NCBI RefSeq assembly: GCF_001428605.1
Contig: NZ_LMID01000010.1
Location: 413,195-477,194 of the forward strand
DNA: 64,000 bases
DNA from: Sphingomonas sp. Root720
Lineage (GTDB): Bacteria; Pseudomonadota; Alphaproteobacteria; Sphingomonadales; Sphingomonadaceae
Direction of reading: 5' to 3'
In this document: piece by piece, positions 1 through 7,677 of the stretch
Position numbering within the stretch: position 1 is the first letter of the stretch
Layout: the number at the start of each line of letters is the position of its first letter
The notes under the pieces: model-generated
What the model saw: the letters and a program-made list of their open reading frames with translations, nothing else
What the model was told of the DNA's origin: nothing
The model's database searches: none
Made by a program: the position numbers and the translations under genes

Positions 1-1596
1 TTTGAAGGGGTCGGGGCCACGCGCGGTCCAACTCGCCGCTATTTTCTCGAGACACTGGCCCGGATGGGCGGCAGCGCGATGCTGCTCGCGGGCATGGATG
101 CGCTGGGTTTCGGCATCGGTTCGGCGATGGCGGCGCCGCCGAAGCTGAGCGGCACGCCGAAGCGGAACAAGGTCATCGTGCTCGGCGCGGGCAATGCCGG
201 CCTCGCCTCCGCCTATGAACTGACCCAGGCCGGCTATGACGTAACGGTGATCGAGGCACGCGGCTTTCCCGGCGGTCGCGCCCAGACCGCGCGCAAGGGC
301 TTCTCGCTCACCGAGCTCGGCGGCACCACCCAGACGTGCGACTTCGACGACGGCCTGTACATCAACCACGGCCCGTGGCGGATTCCCTACCACCATCATT
401 CGACGCTCCATTACACCCGCAAATTCGGGGTTCCGCTCGAGCTGTTCAACAACGACAACGACGCCAGCTTCCTCTATTTCGGGAAGGGCAAGGGTCCGCT
501 CGCAGGCAAGGTCGTCCGCAAGGGCGAGGTCGCGGCGGACATGCTCGGCCACAGCTCGGAAATCCTCGCCAAACTGGCCCGGCAGGGGACGCTCGACGGC
601 CGGCTCGACGCCGAGGACAAGGAGCGGTTCATCGACTTCCTCGTCGAGTTCGGCGGTCTTTCCAGGAAGGAGCTGAGCTATTCGGGCACGCCGGGCCGGG
701 GCTTCCTGGTCGAACCCGGCGCCGGCGTCAATCCGGGCCCCGGCAAGCCGTCGACGCCCTATGCGCTCGACGCGCTGCTCGACAGCGGGCTGGCGCAGAT
801 GCTCCGCGGCGTCAGCGAATGGGATCAGCAGCGCACCATGTTCCAGCCGCTCGACGGCATGGAGCAGATCCCCAAGGCGATCGCCCGCGCGCTGCCCGGC
901 GGAACGATCCGCACCTCGACCGAAGTGCGCCACATCCGGCAGGGCCCCAACAGCGTCACCGTGGATGTCGTCCGGGATGGCCAGCCCGAGACGATCACCG
1001 GCGACTGGTGCATCTGCACGATCCCGCTGTCGGTGCTGAAGGGCATCGACAACGGCCTGTCGCCCGCCTTCCAGGCGGCGATGGCGAAATGCGCCTATGC
1101 GCCGGTCGGCAAGATCGGCCTCCAGATGAAGCGTCGCTTCTGGGAAGAGGATCACGGCATCTATGGCGGCCATGTCTTCTGCGACGATCCCGACATCAAC
1201 AACATCGCCCTGCCCTCGACCGGCTGGCAGGGACGGAAGGGCGTCCTCCTCGGCTATTATAATTTCGGGCCCAACGCGGCGAAGATATCGGCCCGGTCGC
1301 CGGCCGACCGTGCCGTGCTGGCGGTCGACTATGGCCAGAAGATCTTCCCGGCCTATCGCGAGAGCTACGAGTCCAGCTTCTCGGTCGCCTGGCACCGGGT
1401 GAAGTATAATCTCGGCGGCTGGGGGATGTGGAGCGACGAGGCGCGGGCCACCGCCTATCCGGTGCTCTGCGAACCCGACGGCCGCATCTACCTGGCCGGC
1501 GAGCATATGAGCTATATCGGCGGCTGGCAGGCCGGCGCGTTCGAAAGTGCCTGGCAGCAGGTCGCGCGGCTCCATGCCCGCGCGATGAAGGGGTGA
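1..1596 (+). CDS. Tat-exported FAD-dependent amine oxidase (5' end outside window)
   Basis: The reading frame is open from base 1, so the start codon lies upstream of the window. The visible N-terminus has a twin-arginine signal (TRRYFLETLA at codons 11-20) followed by a hydrophobic stretch ending near AMAAPP, so the protein is probably exported folded with its flavin. A Rossmann FAD-binding motif follows (VIVLGAGNAGLASAYEL, then VIEARGFPGGRAQT). The C-terminal YLAGEHMSYIGGWQAGAFESA is the typical FAD-contacting end of flavin monoamine oxidases. The likely reaction is oxidation of an amine or amino acid to an imine. It is followed 5 nt later by a cytochrome c gene and then an exported RidA, which suggests electrons go to the cytochrome and the imine is hydrolysed by RidA. 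The substrate cannot be read from sequence. Confidence 0.85.
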   Translation, partial: FEGVGATRGPTRRYFLETLARMGGSAMLLAGMDALGFGIGSAMAAPPKLSGTPKRNKVIVLGAGNAGLASAYELTQAGYDVTVIEARGFPGGRAQTARKGFSLTELGGTTQTCDFDDGLYINHGPWRIPYHHHSTLHYTRKFGVPLELFNNDNDASFLYFGKGKGPLAGKVVRKGEVAADMLGHSSEILAKLARQGTLDGRLDAEDKERFIDFLVEFGGLSRKELSYSGTPGRGFLVEPGAGVNPGPGKPSTPYALDALLDSGLAQMLRGVSEWDQQRTMFQPLDGMEQIPKAIARALPGGTIRTSTEVRHIRQGPNSVTVDVVRDGQPETITGDWCICTIPLSVLKGIDNGLSPAFQAAMAKCAYAPVGKIGLQMKRRFWEEDHGIYGGHVFCDDPDINNIALPSTGWQGRKGVLLGYYNFGPNAAKISARSPADRAVLAVDYGQKIFPAYRESYESSFSVAWHRVKYNLGGWGMWSDEARATAYPVLCEPDGRIYLAGEHMSYIGGWQAGAFESAWQQVARLHARAMKG

Positions 1597-1601
1597 CCGC
1601 G

Positions 1602-2036
1602 ATGCGCACCCTGCTCTGCCTGCCCCTGCTCGGCGCGGCCGCCGTCGCGGTTGCACAGACCACCCACGCGCCCGCCGGGGGAGCGGGCCTCGCCGCCGCC
1701 GGCCCAGCGCCTGCGCCCGTCCAGATATTCAGCGACAATTGCGCGGCCTGCCACCAGGCGGACGGCAAGGGGATCGAAGGCGCCTTCCCGGCGCTTGCCG
1801 GCGATCCCTTCGTACTGGGAGACGGGCGGCAGGTGATCCACGTCGTCCTCGATGGCCGGGGCGGCATGCCAACCTTCAAGGCCGACCTGACCGACGCCCA
1901 GATCGCCGCCGCGATCACCTATGTCCGCACCAGCTGGGGCAATTCCGCGTCACCCGTGACGGCCGAAGCGGTAGCCGGCATCCGCTCGGGCAAGGCGCCC
2001 GATCCCGATGCCGCAAAGGTCATATCCGCCCATTGA
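1602..2036 (+). CDS. Periplasmic class I cytochrome c
   Basis: A protein of 144 residues with a Sec signal peptide (MRTLLCLPLLGAAAVAVAQ) and one CAACH haem c site in NCAACHQADGKG. The MPTF segment in GRGGMPTFKADLTD is the probable distal Met ligand. The ATG at 1602 lies 5 nt after the flavoprotein stop, so the two genes are probably translated from one mRNA. It is a good candidate electron acceptor for the upstream flavin amine oxidase; that pairing is inferred from position only. Confidence 0.85.
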   Translation: MRTLLCLPLLGAAAVAVAQTTHAPAGGAGLAAAGPAPAPVQIFSDNCAACHQADGKGIEGAFPALAGDPFVLGDGRQVIHVVLDGRGGMPTFKADLTDAQIAAAITYVRTSWGNSASPVTAEAVAGIRSGKAPDPDAAKVISAH

Positions 2037-2060
2037 ACCAATTGGACGAAGGAGACTGCC

Positions 2061-2582
2061 ATGAAGACCCGAAGGATCGCAGCCGCCCCCCTCGCGGTGC
2101 TCGCCGCCGCGCTCGCAGCACCCGCGCTCGCGGCTCCCGCGCCGGTCGAGCGGATCGTCAGCCCGGGGCCCGACGGCAAGCCGGGCCTCATCCTCAAGGG
2201 CGTGATCGTGCCCGCGGGCTATGAGACTTTCTATCTGTCCGGCCAGCTCGCCGATCCGATCGATCCCGCGAAGAAGGAGACGATGGAGGACTATGGCGAC
2301 ACCAAAACCCAGACCCTGAGCACCTTGAAGAAGATCAAGGCCCTGCTCGAGGCGAAGGGCTATGCCATCGGCGACGTAGTGAAGATGCAGGCGTTCCTCG
2401 CCGCCGACCCCAGGCTCGGCAACAAGATCGACTTCGCGGGCTTCAACGCCGGCTTCAAGGAATATTTCGGCTCGGCCGACAACCCCGCCACGGTCTCGCG
2501 TTCGACCTTCCAGGTCGCCAATCTGGTCGCGCCGATGTTTCTCGTCGAGCTGGAGGTTACCGCGGTGAAGGCACCGAAGTAA
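2061..2582 (+). CDS. Exported RidA (YjgF/YER057c/UK114) family protein
   Basis: A 173-residue protein with a clear signal peptide (MKTRRIAAAPLAVLAAALAA...ALAAPAP) and a RidA fold: FYLSGQLADP near residues 55-65, a QTLSTLKKIKALLEAKG helix, VVKMQAFLAADP, and a C-terminal SRSTFQVANL with VELEVTAV. Family members hydrolyse reactive enamines and imines to ketones plus ammonia. Most are cytosolic, so export fits work on the product of the amine oxidase encoded two genes upstream. It starts 24 nt after the cytochrome c stop with a GAAGGAG ribosome-binding site. Confidence 0.85.
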   Translation: MKTRRIAAAPLAVLAAALAAPALAAPAPVERIVSPGPDGKPGLILKGVIVPAGYETFYLSGQLADPIDPAKKETMEDYGDTKTQTLSTLKKIKALLEAKGYAIGDVVKMQAFLAADPRLGNKIDFAGFNAGFKEYFGSADNPATVSRSTFQVANLVAPMFLVELEVTAVKAPK

Positions 2583-2607
2583 CGTCCCGCCCGGCGACGG
2601 AGGGGGA

Positions 2608-3117
2608 TCAGAAAATCTCCACCACATCGCCTGGCGAAAGCGTCGCCAGCAACTCCAGCAGCGCATCCTTCTCCACCGCCACGCAACCGGCGGTCGGCCG
2701 TCCCTCGCTACAGTGGAGGAAGACCGCGCTGCCCATGTTCCGCACCGGCGGCGAATCATTGTGGCCCAGCACCACGATCACGTCATAGGCGCCATCGTCG
2801 CGCACCAGCCGCTCGGCCGAGAAGCCGTGCGGATGCCGCACAGGACGGTTATAGGCGGGATCGCCCGGCCCGTCGGACCAGCCGTCGTCGGGCCGCACCC
2901 AGCGCCAGGGCAATTTCATTCCCGTCGGTGGCGCGGCATGGCCCGGACGGAACAGCACCGTCCGGATCGGCCAGCGGCCGAGCGGGGTCATGCCGTCGCC
3001 CTCTCGCTTGTCGGCGGCCGGACAGGCGCCGGAGCGTCCGATCGCGCAGGGAACGGCGATGGCATCGGGTCCGGTGAGGGTCAGCGCCGTGCTATCGACG
3101 CGGACCGCGCTCGTCAC
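2608..3117 (-). CDS. L,D-transpeptidase (YkuD) family protein
   Basis: 169 residues with the YkuD active-site region FLHCSEGRPTAGCVAVEKDAL: a conserved His, then the catalytic Cys in TAGC. Family enzymes make 3-3 peptidoglycan cross-links or attach proteins to peptidoglycan; single-domain sphingomonad versions are poorly characterised. No clear signal peptide is visible. The GTG start at 3117 overlaps the ribA stop (GTGA), which supports translational coupling with ribA. The same frame stays open further upstream, but that part lies inside ribA and has no coding character of its own. Confidence 0.8.
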   Translation of the reverse strand: MTSAVRVDSTALTLTGPDAIAVPCAIGRSGACPAADKREGDGMTPLGRWPIRTVLFRPGHAAPPTGMKLPWRWVRPDDGWSDGPGDPAYNRPVRHPHGFSAERLVRDDGAYDVIVVLGHNDSPPVRNMGSAVFLHCSEGRPTAGCVAVEKDALLELLATLSPGDVVEIF

Positions 3118-4187
3118 AGCACATGGCCGGTGCGGTCGCGCTTCGTGGCGAGATAGGCGCTGTTGTGCGGGTTCTCGCCCATCTTGTGGGCGACCCGCTC
3201 GACCACCTCGATCCCCGCATCTTCGAGACCGGCGACCTTCTGCGGATTGTTGGTCATCAGCCGTACCTTGAGCTGCCCCAGCAACGCCAGCATCCGCGCC
3301 GCGACGCGGAAGTCGCGCTCGTCGACGCCGAAGCCGAGGCGCAGATTGGCGTCGACCGTATCGAAGCCCTGGTCCTGCAACGCATAGGCGCGCAGCTTGT
3401 TGATCAGCCCGATGCCGCGGCCTTCCTGGCGCAGGTAGAGCAATATGCCCCAGTTCGCGTGCGTCATCGCGCTCAGCGCGCCGTGGAGCTGCGGCCCGCA
3501 GTCGCATTTGAGCGAGCCCAGCACGTCACCGGTCAGGCATTCGCTGTGGAGGCGAACCAGCGGCGGGGTGCCGTCGGGCGTGCCGATGATCAGCGCGACA
3601 TGCTCGGCCGCGTCGGCGACATGGCGGAAGGCGACGATCTCGGCCTTCTCCGACACGGCCACGGGCAGCCGCGCCTGCGAGGCGATGACGAGATGCGCGG
3701 GATCCTCATAATCGTCGAGCGCCTCCGCCCGGATCTCGGCCTCGACCGGGCCGTCGACGCGCGCGAACAGCGCCGGCAGCAGCCCGGCGAGGCGCGCCAG
3801 CCTGAGCGCCGCCGCCGCAGCGGCGGGCGCGTAGACCGCCTTGGCGCGGAACGGGCCCTTGAGCGGCGTGGCGAGGTCGCGCACGGGATCGGCCAGCGCG
3901 ATAGCGGTCGGCAGGTCGATCCACGGAACCCGCTCGACCAGCGCCGGGGAGGCGGGGCTGGCCGCCTCGCGCTGGTTGGCGAGATTGAGCGTCGCGGCCC
4001 GCGCCGCCGACAGCAGCACGTCGGCGGGCCCGGAACCGCTCGATTCGCCATCGAAATCGGCGAGGGTCACATCGTTGGCCGTCTCGATCGCAAGCACGAC
4101 CACCCGGCCGTCGCCCGCCGCCACCGCGACCGGCCAGCCCCGCTTGAGCGCGTCGATCGCGCGCGCCGCCGCCCGTGCGCCGCTCAC
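3114..4187 (-). CDS. ribA: GTP cyclohydrolase II
   Basis: 357 residues. The C-terminal half is a complete GTP cyclohydrolase II: the zinc Cys cluster in ECLTGDVLGSLKCDCG (C-x10-C-x-C), the RQEGRGIGL substrate motif, and the MTNNPQKV and NPHNSAYLATKRDR end. It opens GTP in the first step of riboflavin synthesis, and the same route feeds the pyrimidine precursor of F420. About 150 N-terminal residues lack DHBP synthase motifs and look like a degenerate RibB-type domain. The GTG start at 4187 overlaps the xthA stop. This is the catalytically intact RibA of the window; the RibA-like domain at 56-57 kb has lost the zinc cysteines. Confidence 0.93.
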   Translation of the reverse strand: MSGARAAARAIDALKRGWPVAVAAGDGRVVVLAIETANDVTLADFDGESSGSGPADVLLSAARAATLNLANQREAASPASPALVERVPWIDLPTAIALADPVRDLATPLKGPFRAKAVYAPAAAAAALRLARLAGLLPALFARVDGPVEAEIRAEALDDYEDPAHLVIASQARLPVAVSEKAEIVAFRHVADAAEHVALIIGTPDGTPPLVRLHSECLTGDVLGSLKCDCGPQLHGALSAMTHANWGILLYLRQEGRGIGLINKLRAYALQDQGFDTVDANLRLGFGVDERDFRVAARMLALLGQLKVRLMTNNPQKVAGLEDAGIEVVERVAHKMGENPHNSAYLATKRDRTGHVL

Positions 4188-4975
4188 ACGTCGAGCTCGG
4201 TGATCAGCGGGATGTGGTCCGACGGCCTGAGCCACGACCGGCACGGCTCGCAGACATAATGGGCGGTGGCCTTCTTCGCGAGTTCGGGGCTGGCCCACAT
4301 ATGGTCGAGCCGCCGCCCGCGATCCGACGCCGCCCAGTCCTGCGCCCGGTAGCTCCACCAGGTGTACAGCCGCGCCGGCGCGGGCACGAAGGTGCGGCCG
4401 AGATCGACCCAGTCATGACTGGCTTGCAGCCGATTGAGCGTCTCGACCTCGATCGGGGTGTGGCTGACCACGTCGAGCAGCTGCTTGTGGCTCCACACGT
4501 CGCATTCCAGCGGGGCGATGTTGAAATCGCCGACCAGCAGGGTCTGCTCCTTCAGCTCCTCGGACCAGCGGATCATGCGGCCCAGGAAGTCGAGCTTCTG
4601 GCCGAATTTGGGGTTGAGCGCGCGGTCGGGGATGTCGCCTCCGGCGGGGACGTAGACATTCTCGAGCCGGATGCCGCAGTCGAGCCGCACGCCGACATGC
4701 CGCGCCTCGCCATTGTCCTGCCAGTCATGCTTGCCGTTGTCGTACAGCGGCACCTTCGAGATGATCGCGACCCCGTGGTGCATCGGCTGGCCGTTGATCT
4801 CGAAATGGTCGTAGCCCAGCTCGCGAAACATCCCGAACGGGAAGGTGTCGTCGCGGACCTTGGTCTCCTGCAGGCACAATATGTCGATCTGCTGCTCCAC
4901 CAGGAACTGCTTGACGATATCGATGCGGGCGCGGACCGAATTGATGTTCCAGGACGCGATCTTGAGCTTTGCCAT
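4184..4975 (-). CDS. xthA: Exodeoxyribonuclease III / AP endonuclease
   Basis: 263 residues covering the whole exonuclease III fold: KIASWNINSVRAR, the metal-binding ICLQETKV, GVAIISK, VYVPAGG, the GDFNIAP active-site segment, and the C-terminal SDHIPLITEL. It cuts DNA at abasic sites and trims 3' blocked ends in base excision repair. The ATG at 4975 gives the normal family start (MAKLKIASWN). Its stop overlaps the ribA start, so xthA, ribA and the transpeptidase gene probably form one operon. Confidence 0.95.
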   Translation of the reverse strand: MAKLKIASWNINSVRARIDIVKQFLVEQQIDILCLQETKVRDDTFPFGMFRELGYDHFEINGQPMHHGVAIISKVPLYDNGKHDWQDNGEARHVGVRLDCGIRLENVYVPAGGDIPDRALNPKFGQKLDFLGRMIRWSEELKEQTLLVGDFNIAPLECDVWSHKQLLDVVSHTPIEVETLNRLQASHDWVDLGRTFVPAPARLYTWWSYRAQDWAASDRGRRLDHMWASPELAKKATAHYVCEPCRSWLRPSDHIPLITELDV

Positions 4976-5028
4976 GAGGCCGCGATGTAGCGATGCCGTT
5001 CCGACTCCGCCAGTACCTGCGCCAAGAT

Positions 5029-5110
5029 CGTTATGCCAGCGCAGGCTGGCATCTCGGGAGACGATGTGCCGCCCGGGCCTCTGGAGATCCCCACCGGCGC
5101 CGGGATGACG
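5029..5110. repeat. Hairpin repeat element, right arm degenerate
   Basis: Member of the dispersed inverted-repeat family in this window. The left arm (5029-5056) reads CGTTATGCC...GGCATCTCG and matches the left arm of the 57.4-kb copy at 27 of 28 positions. After a 26-nt spacer the right arm (5083-5110) ends CCGGGATGACG and pairs only partly. It sits in the short gap between the divergent xthA and thyA genes. Confidence 0.8.
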
Positions 5111-5177
5111 GAAAGGGTGCCCGGCTGGTGACGGATATCCGTTGAACGGTCCCACGCCGCCCGCTACCTCAGCCGTC

Positions 5178-6104
5178 ATGACCTCACATCCCGAACAGCA
5201 ATATCTCGATGCCATGGCGCGCGCCTGGCGGGACGGCGACGAGCGGGTCGACCGCACCGGCGTGGGAACGCGGTCGCTGTTCGGGGTGACGATGCGGTTC
5301 GACCTGTCCGACGGCACCGTCCCGCTGATCACCACCAAGAAGGTCTTCTGGAAATCGGCGATCAAGGAGCTGATCTGGTTCCTGTCGGGCGACACCAATA
5401 TCCGCCCGCTGGTGATGCAGAAGGTGCATATCTGGACCGATTGGCCGCTCGATAAATATCGCAAGGCGACCGGCGAGACGATCGACCGCGACGCCTTCGA
5501 GCAGCGGATTATCGAGGACGAGGGCTTCGCCGCACAATGGGGCGATCTCGGCCCGGTCTACGGCAAGCAATGGGTCGACTGGCCGCGCTACACGCCCGCA
5601 GGGGACGGCCTGTTCCGGCGCGAGGAGAAGGGCGTCAACCAGATCGCGGAGCTGGTCCAGATGCTCCGCGCCAACCCCGCGTCGCGCCGGCTGATCTTCA
5701 CCGGCTGGAACGTGCCCGAGCTGCCGGGCATGGCGCTGCCGCCCTGCCACATGACCTATCAATATCATGTCGCGGACGGGCGGCTGTCGGGCATCCTCTA
5801 CCAGCGCTCTTGCGACCTCGGTCTCGGCTTTCCGTTCAACATCTTCGAGGCGGCGGTGCTGATCCGGATGCTCGCCCAGCAGACGGACCTCGAGCCGGGG
5901 GAACTCGTCTGGATGGGCGCCGATACCCATGTCTATTCGAACCACGGCCATCTGGTCGAGGAGCAGCTCTCACGCACCCCCCGCGCTTTCCCGACGATGC
6001 GCCTCACCCGCAAGCCGGCGAGCATGTTCGACTATGCGCTCGATGACTTCGCGATCGAGGGCTATGATCCGCATCCGCACATCAAGGCCGAGGTAGCGGT
6101 TTGA
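5178..6104 (+). CDS. thyA: Thymidylate synthase
   Basis: 308 residues. It methylates dUMP to dTMP using methylenetetrahydrofolate. The catalytic Cys190 lies in LPGMALPPCHMTYQY, and the dUMP-binding RSCDLGLGFPFNI follows at about 210-222. The C-terminal HPHIKAEVAV matches the family end. I chose the ATG at 5178 because MTSHPEQQYLDAMARA is the family-like start; an earlier in-frame ATG at 5142 lacks family similarity. folA overlaps its stop codon, so the enzyme that produces dihydrofolate and the one that recycles it are co-translated. Confidence 0.96.
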   Translation: MTSHPEQQYLDAMARAWRDGDERVDRTGVGTRSLFGVTMRFDLSDGTVPLITTKKVFWKSAIKELIWFLSGDTNIRPLVMQKVHIWTDWPLDKYRKATGETIDRDAFEQRIIEDEGFAAQWGDLGPVYGKQWVDWPRYTPAGDGLFRREEKGVNQIAELVQMLRANPASRRLIFTGWNVPELPGMALPPCHMTYQYHVADGRLSGILYQRSCDLGLGFPFNIFEAAVLIRMLAQQTDLEPGELVWMGADTHVYSNHGHLVEEQLSRTPRAFPTMRLTRKPASMFDYALDDFAIEGYDPHPHIKAEVAV

Positions 6105-6613
6105 CGCCCCCGCATCCGCTGGATGGGAAGCCCGAGATCGTCTTCGTCCTGGCGCGCGGCCGCAACGGGGTGATCGGGCGCGACGGCGATCTGCCCTGGC
6201 GCATCCCCGCCGACCTAAAGCGTTTCAAGGCGCTGACCCAGGGGGCGCCGATGCTGATGGGCCGCAAAACCTTCGAGAGCCTGCCGGGCCTCCTGCCCGG
6301 GCGCCGCCATGTCGTCCTGACCCGTGATCCAGCTTGGCAGGCCGAGGGCGCCGAGGTCGTGCGCGGCGTCGACGAGGCCATCGCCGCCGCGCGGGACGAA
6401 CGGCTGTCAGTCGTCGGCGGCGCGGAGATATATGCTTTGCTGCTCGCCTATGCCGACCGGATCGAGCTGACCGAGGTCGACGACGCGCCCGAGGGCGACA
6501 CCGTGGTGCCCGCCTTCGATCCCGCCGTCTGGCGCGAGGATGCGCGCGAGGAGCATCCGGCGGCGGACGGCCGCCCCCGCTTCGCCTTCGTCACGCTGCG
6601 GCGTCGCGCCTAA
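6101..6613 (+). CDS. folA: Dihydrofolate reductase
   Basis: 170 residues with the DHFR signatures: VIGRDGDLPWRIPADLKRFK near the N-terminus, MLMGRKTFESLPGLLPGR, and VVGGAEIYALLLAYADRIELTEV. It reduces dihydrofolate to tetrahydrofolate with NADPH. The start is a rare TTG at 6101 that overlaps the thyA stop (TTGA). No better-placed ATG precedes the first conserved strand (EIVFVLARG), so the TTG start is supported by coupling and domain completeness. Confidence 0.95.
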   Translation: MTPPHPLDGKPEIVFVLARGRNGVIGRDGDLPWRIPADLKRFKALTQGAPMLMGRKTFESLPGLLPGRRHVVLTRDPAWQAEGAEVVRGVDEAIAAARDERLSVVGGAEIYALLLAYADRIELTEVDDAPEGDTVVPAFDPAVWREDAREEHPAADGRPRFAFVTLRRRA

Positions 6614-6673
6614 ATCGACGACCGCTCCTCCCGCCTAATTGCGTGAAGCCCCAGCACTTTCTATAGCGCCCCC

Positions 6674-7615
6674 ATGGAGCGGCTGACGTGCGACCGCCCC
6701 GTGCCCGCGCATCTGCGCGGGGGCGTGGTGGCGTTGGGGAATTTCGACGGCTTCCATAGGGGCCATCAGGCGGTCGTCGGCGCGGCGGTGGCGCATGGCC
6801 GCGCGACCGGCCGACCGGTGCTGGTCGCCAGCTTCGATCCGCATCCGGTCCGCTTCTTCCGGCCCGACGCGCCGCCCTTCCGCCTGACCCTGCTCGACCA
6901 GCGCGCCGCGCTGTTCGCCGAAGCGGGCGCCGACGCGATGCTGGTGTTCCGGTTCGACGCGGCGCTGGCCAATGTCGGCGCCGCCGATTTCGTCACCGAA
7001 TGGCTGATCGGCCGCGCCGGGGCGGCGCATGTCGTCACCGGGGAGGACTTCACCTTCGGCAAGGGCCGCACCGGCAATGTCGGCGTGCTGGCGGAGATCG
7101 GCGCGGCGCACGGCCTGACCGCGCAGGCGATCGGCCCGGTCAGCGACGAGCGGGGCCCGATCTCCTCCAGCCGCATCCGCGACGCGCTGATCGCCGGCGA
7201 CCCCGCCGAGGCGGCACGCCTGCTGAGCCGCCCGTTCCGCATCCAGGGCAAGGTCCAGCATGGCGACAAGCTGGGCCGCACCATCGGCTTCCCGACCGCC
7301 AACATCCCGCTGGGGCGCTATCTTCGTCCGAAATACGGCATCTACGCGGTGCGCGGGCTGCTGCCCGACGGCCGGGTGCTGCAGGGCGCGGCCAATCTCG
7401 GCATCCGCCCGACCTTCGATCCGCCCAAGGAACTGCTCGAAGCTTATTTCTTCGACTTCGCCGAGAGCCTGTACGACCAGATCGTCGAGATCGAGCTGAT
7501 CGCCTATATCCGCCCCGAGGCGAAGTTCGACGGCCTCGAGGCGCTGACCGCCCAGATGGACAGGGACTGCGCCGAGGCGAAGCGGATACTTGCCGGTTAT
7601 ACGCCCAAGCCCTAG
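6674..7615 (+). CDS. ribF: Bifunctional riboflavin kinase / FAD synthetase
   Basis: 313 residues in two domains. The N-terminal FAD synthetase domain has ALGNFDGFHRGHQAV and ISSSRIRDALIAGD. The C-terminal riboflavin kinase domain (from about residue 180) has GRTIGFPTANI and ANLGIRPTFD. It makes FMN and FAD from riboflavin. The ATG lies 60 nt after folA and 62 nt before ileS, the usual neighbourhood of ribF in proteobacteria (ribF-ileS-lspA). Confidence 0.95.
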   Translation: MERLTCDRPVPAHLRGGVVALGNFDGFHRGHQAVVGAAVAHGRATGRPVLVASFDPHPVRFFRPDAPPFRLTLLDQRAALFAEAGADAMLVFRFDAALANVGAADFVTEWLIGRAGAAHVVTGEDFTFGKGRTGNVGVLAEIGAAHGLTAQAIGPVSDERGPISSSRIRDALIAGDPAEAARLLSRPFRIQGKVQHGDKLGRTIGFPTANIPLGRYLRPKYGIYAVRGLLPDGRVLQGAANLGIRPTFDPPKELLEAYFFDFAESLYDQIVEIELIAYIRPEAKFDGLEALTAQMDRDCAEAKRILAGYTPKP

Positions 7616-7677
7616 AGCCTCCCTCGATTCCGTACGTACGAAAGGTACGCACGGCCTGATGGATTGAAGCTTCTACG

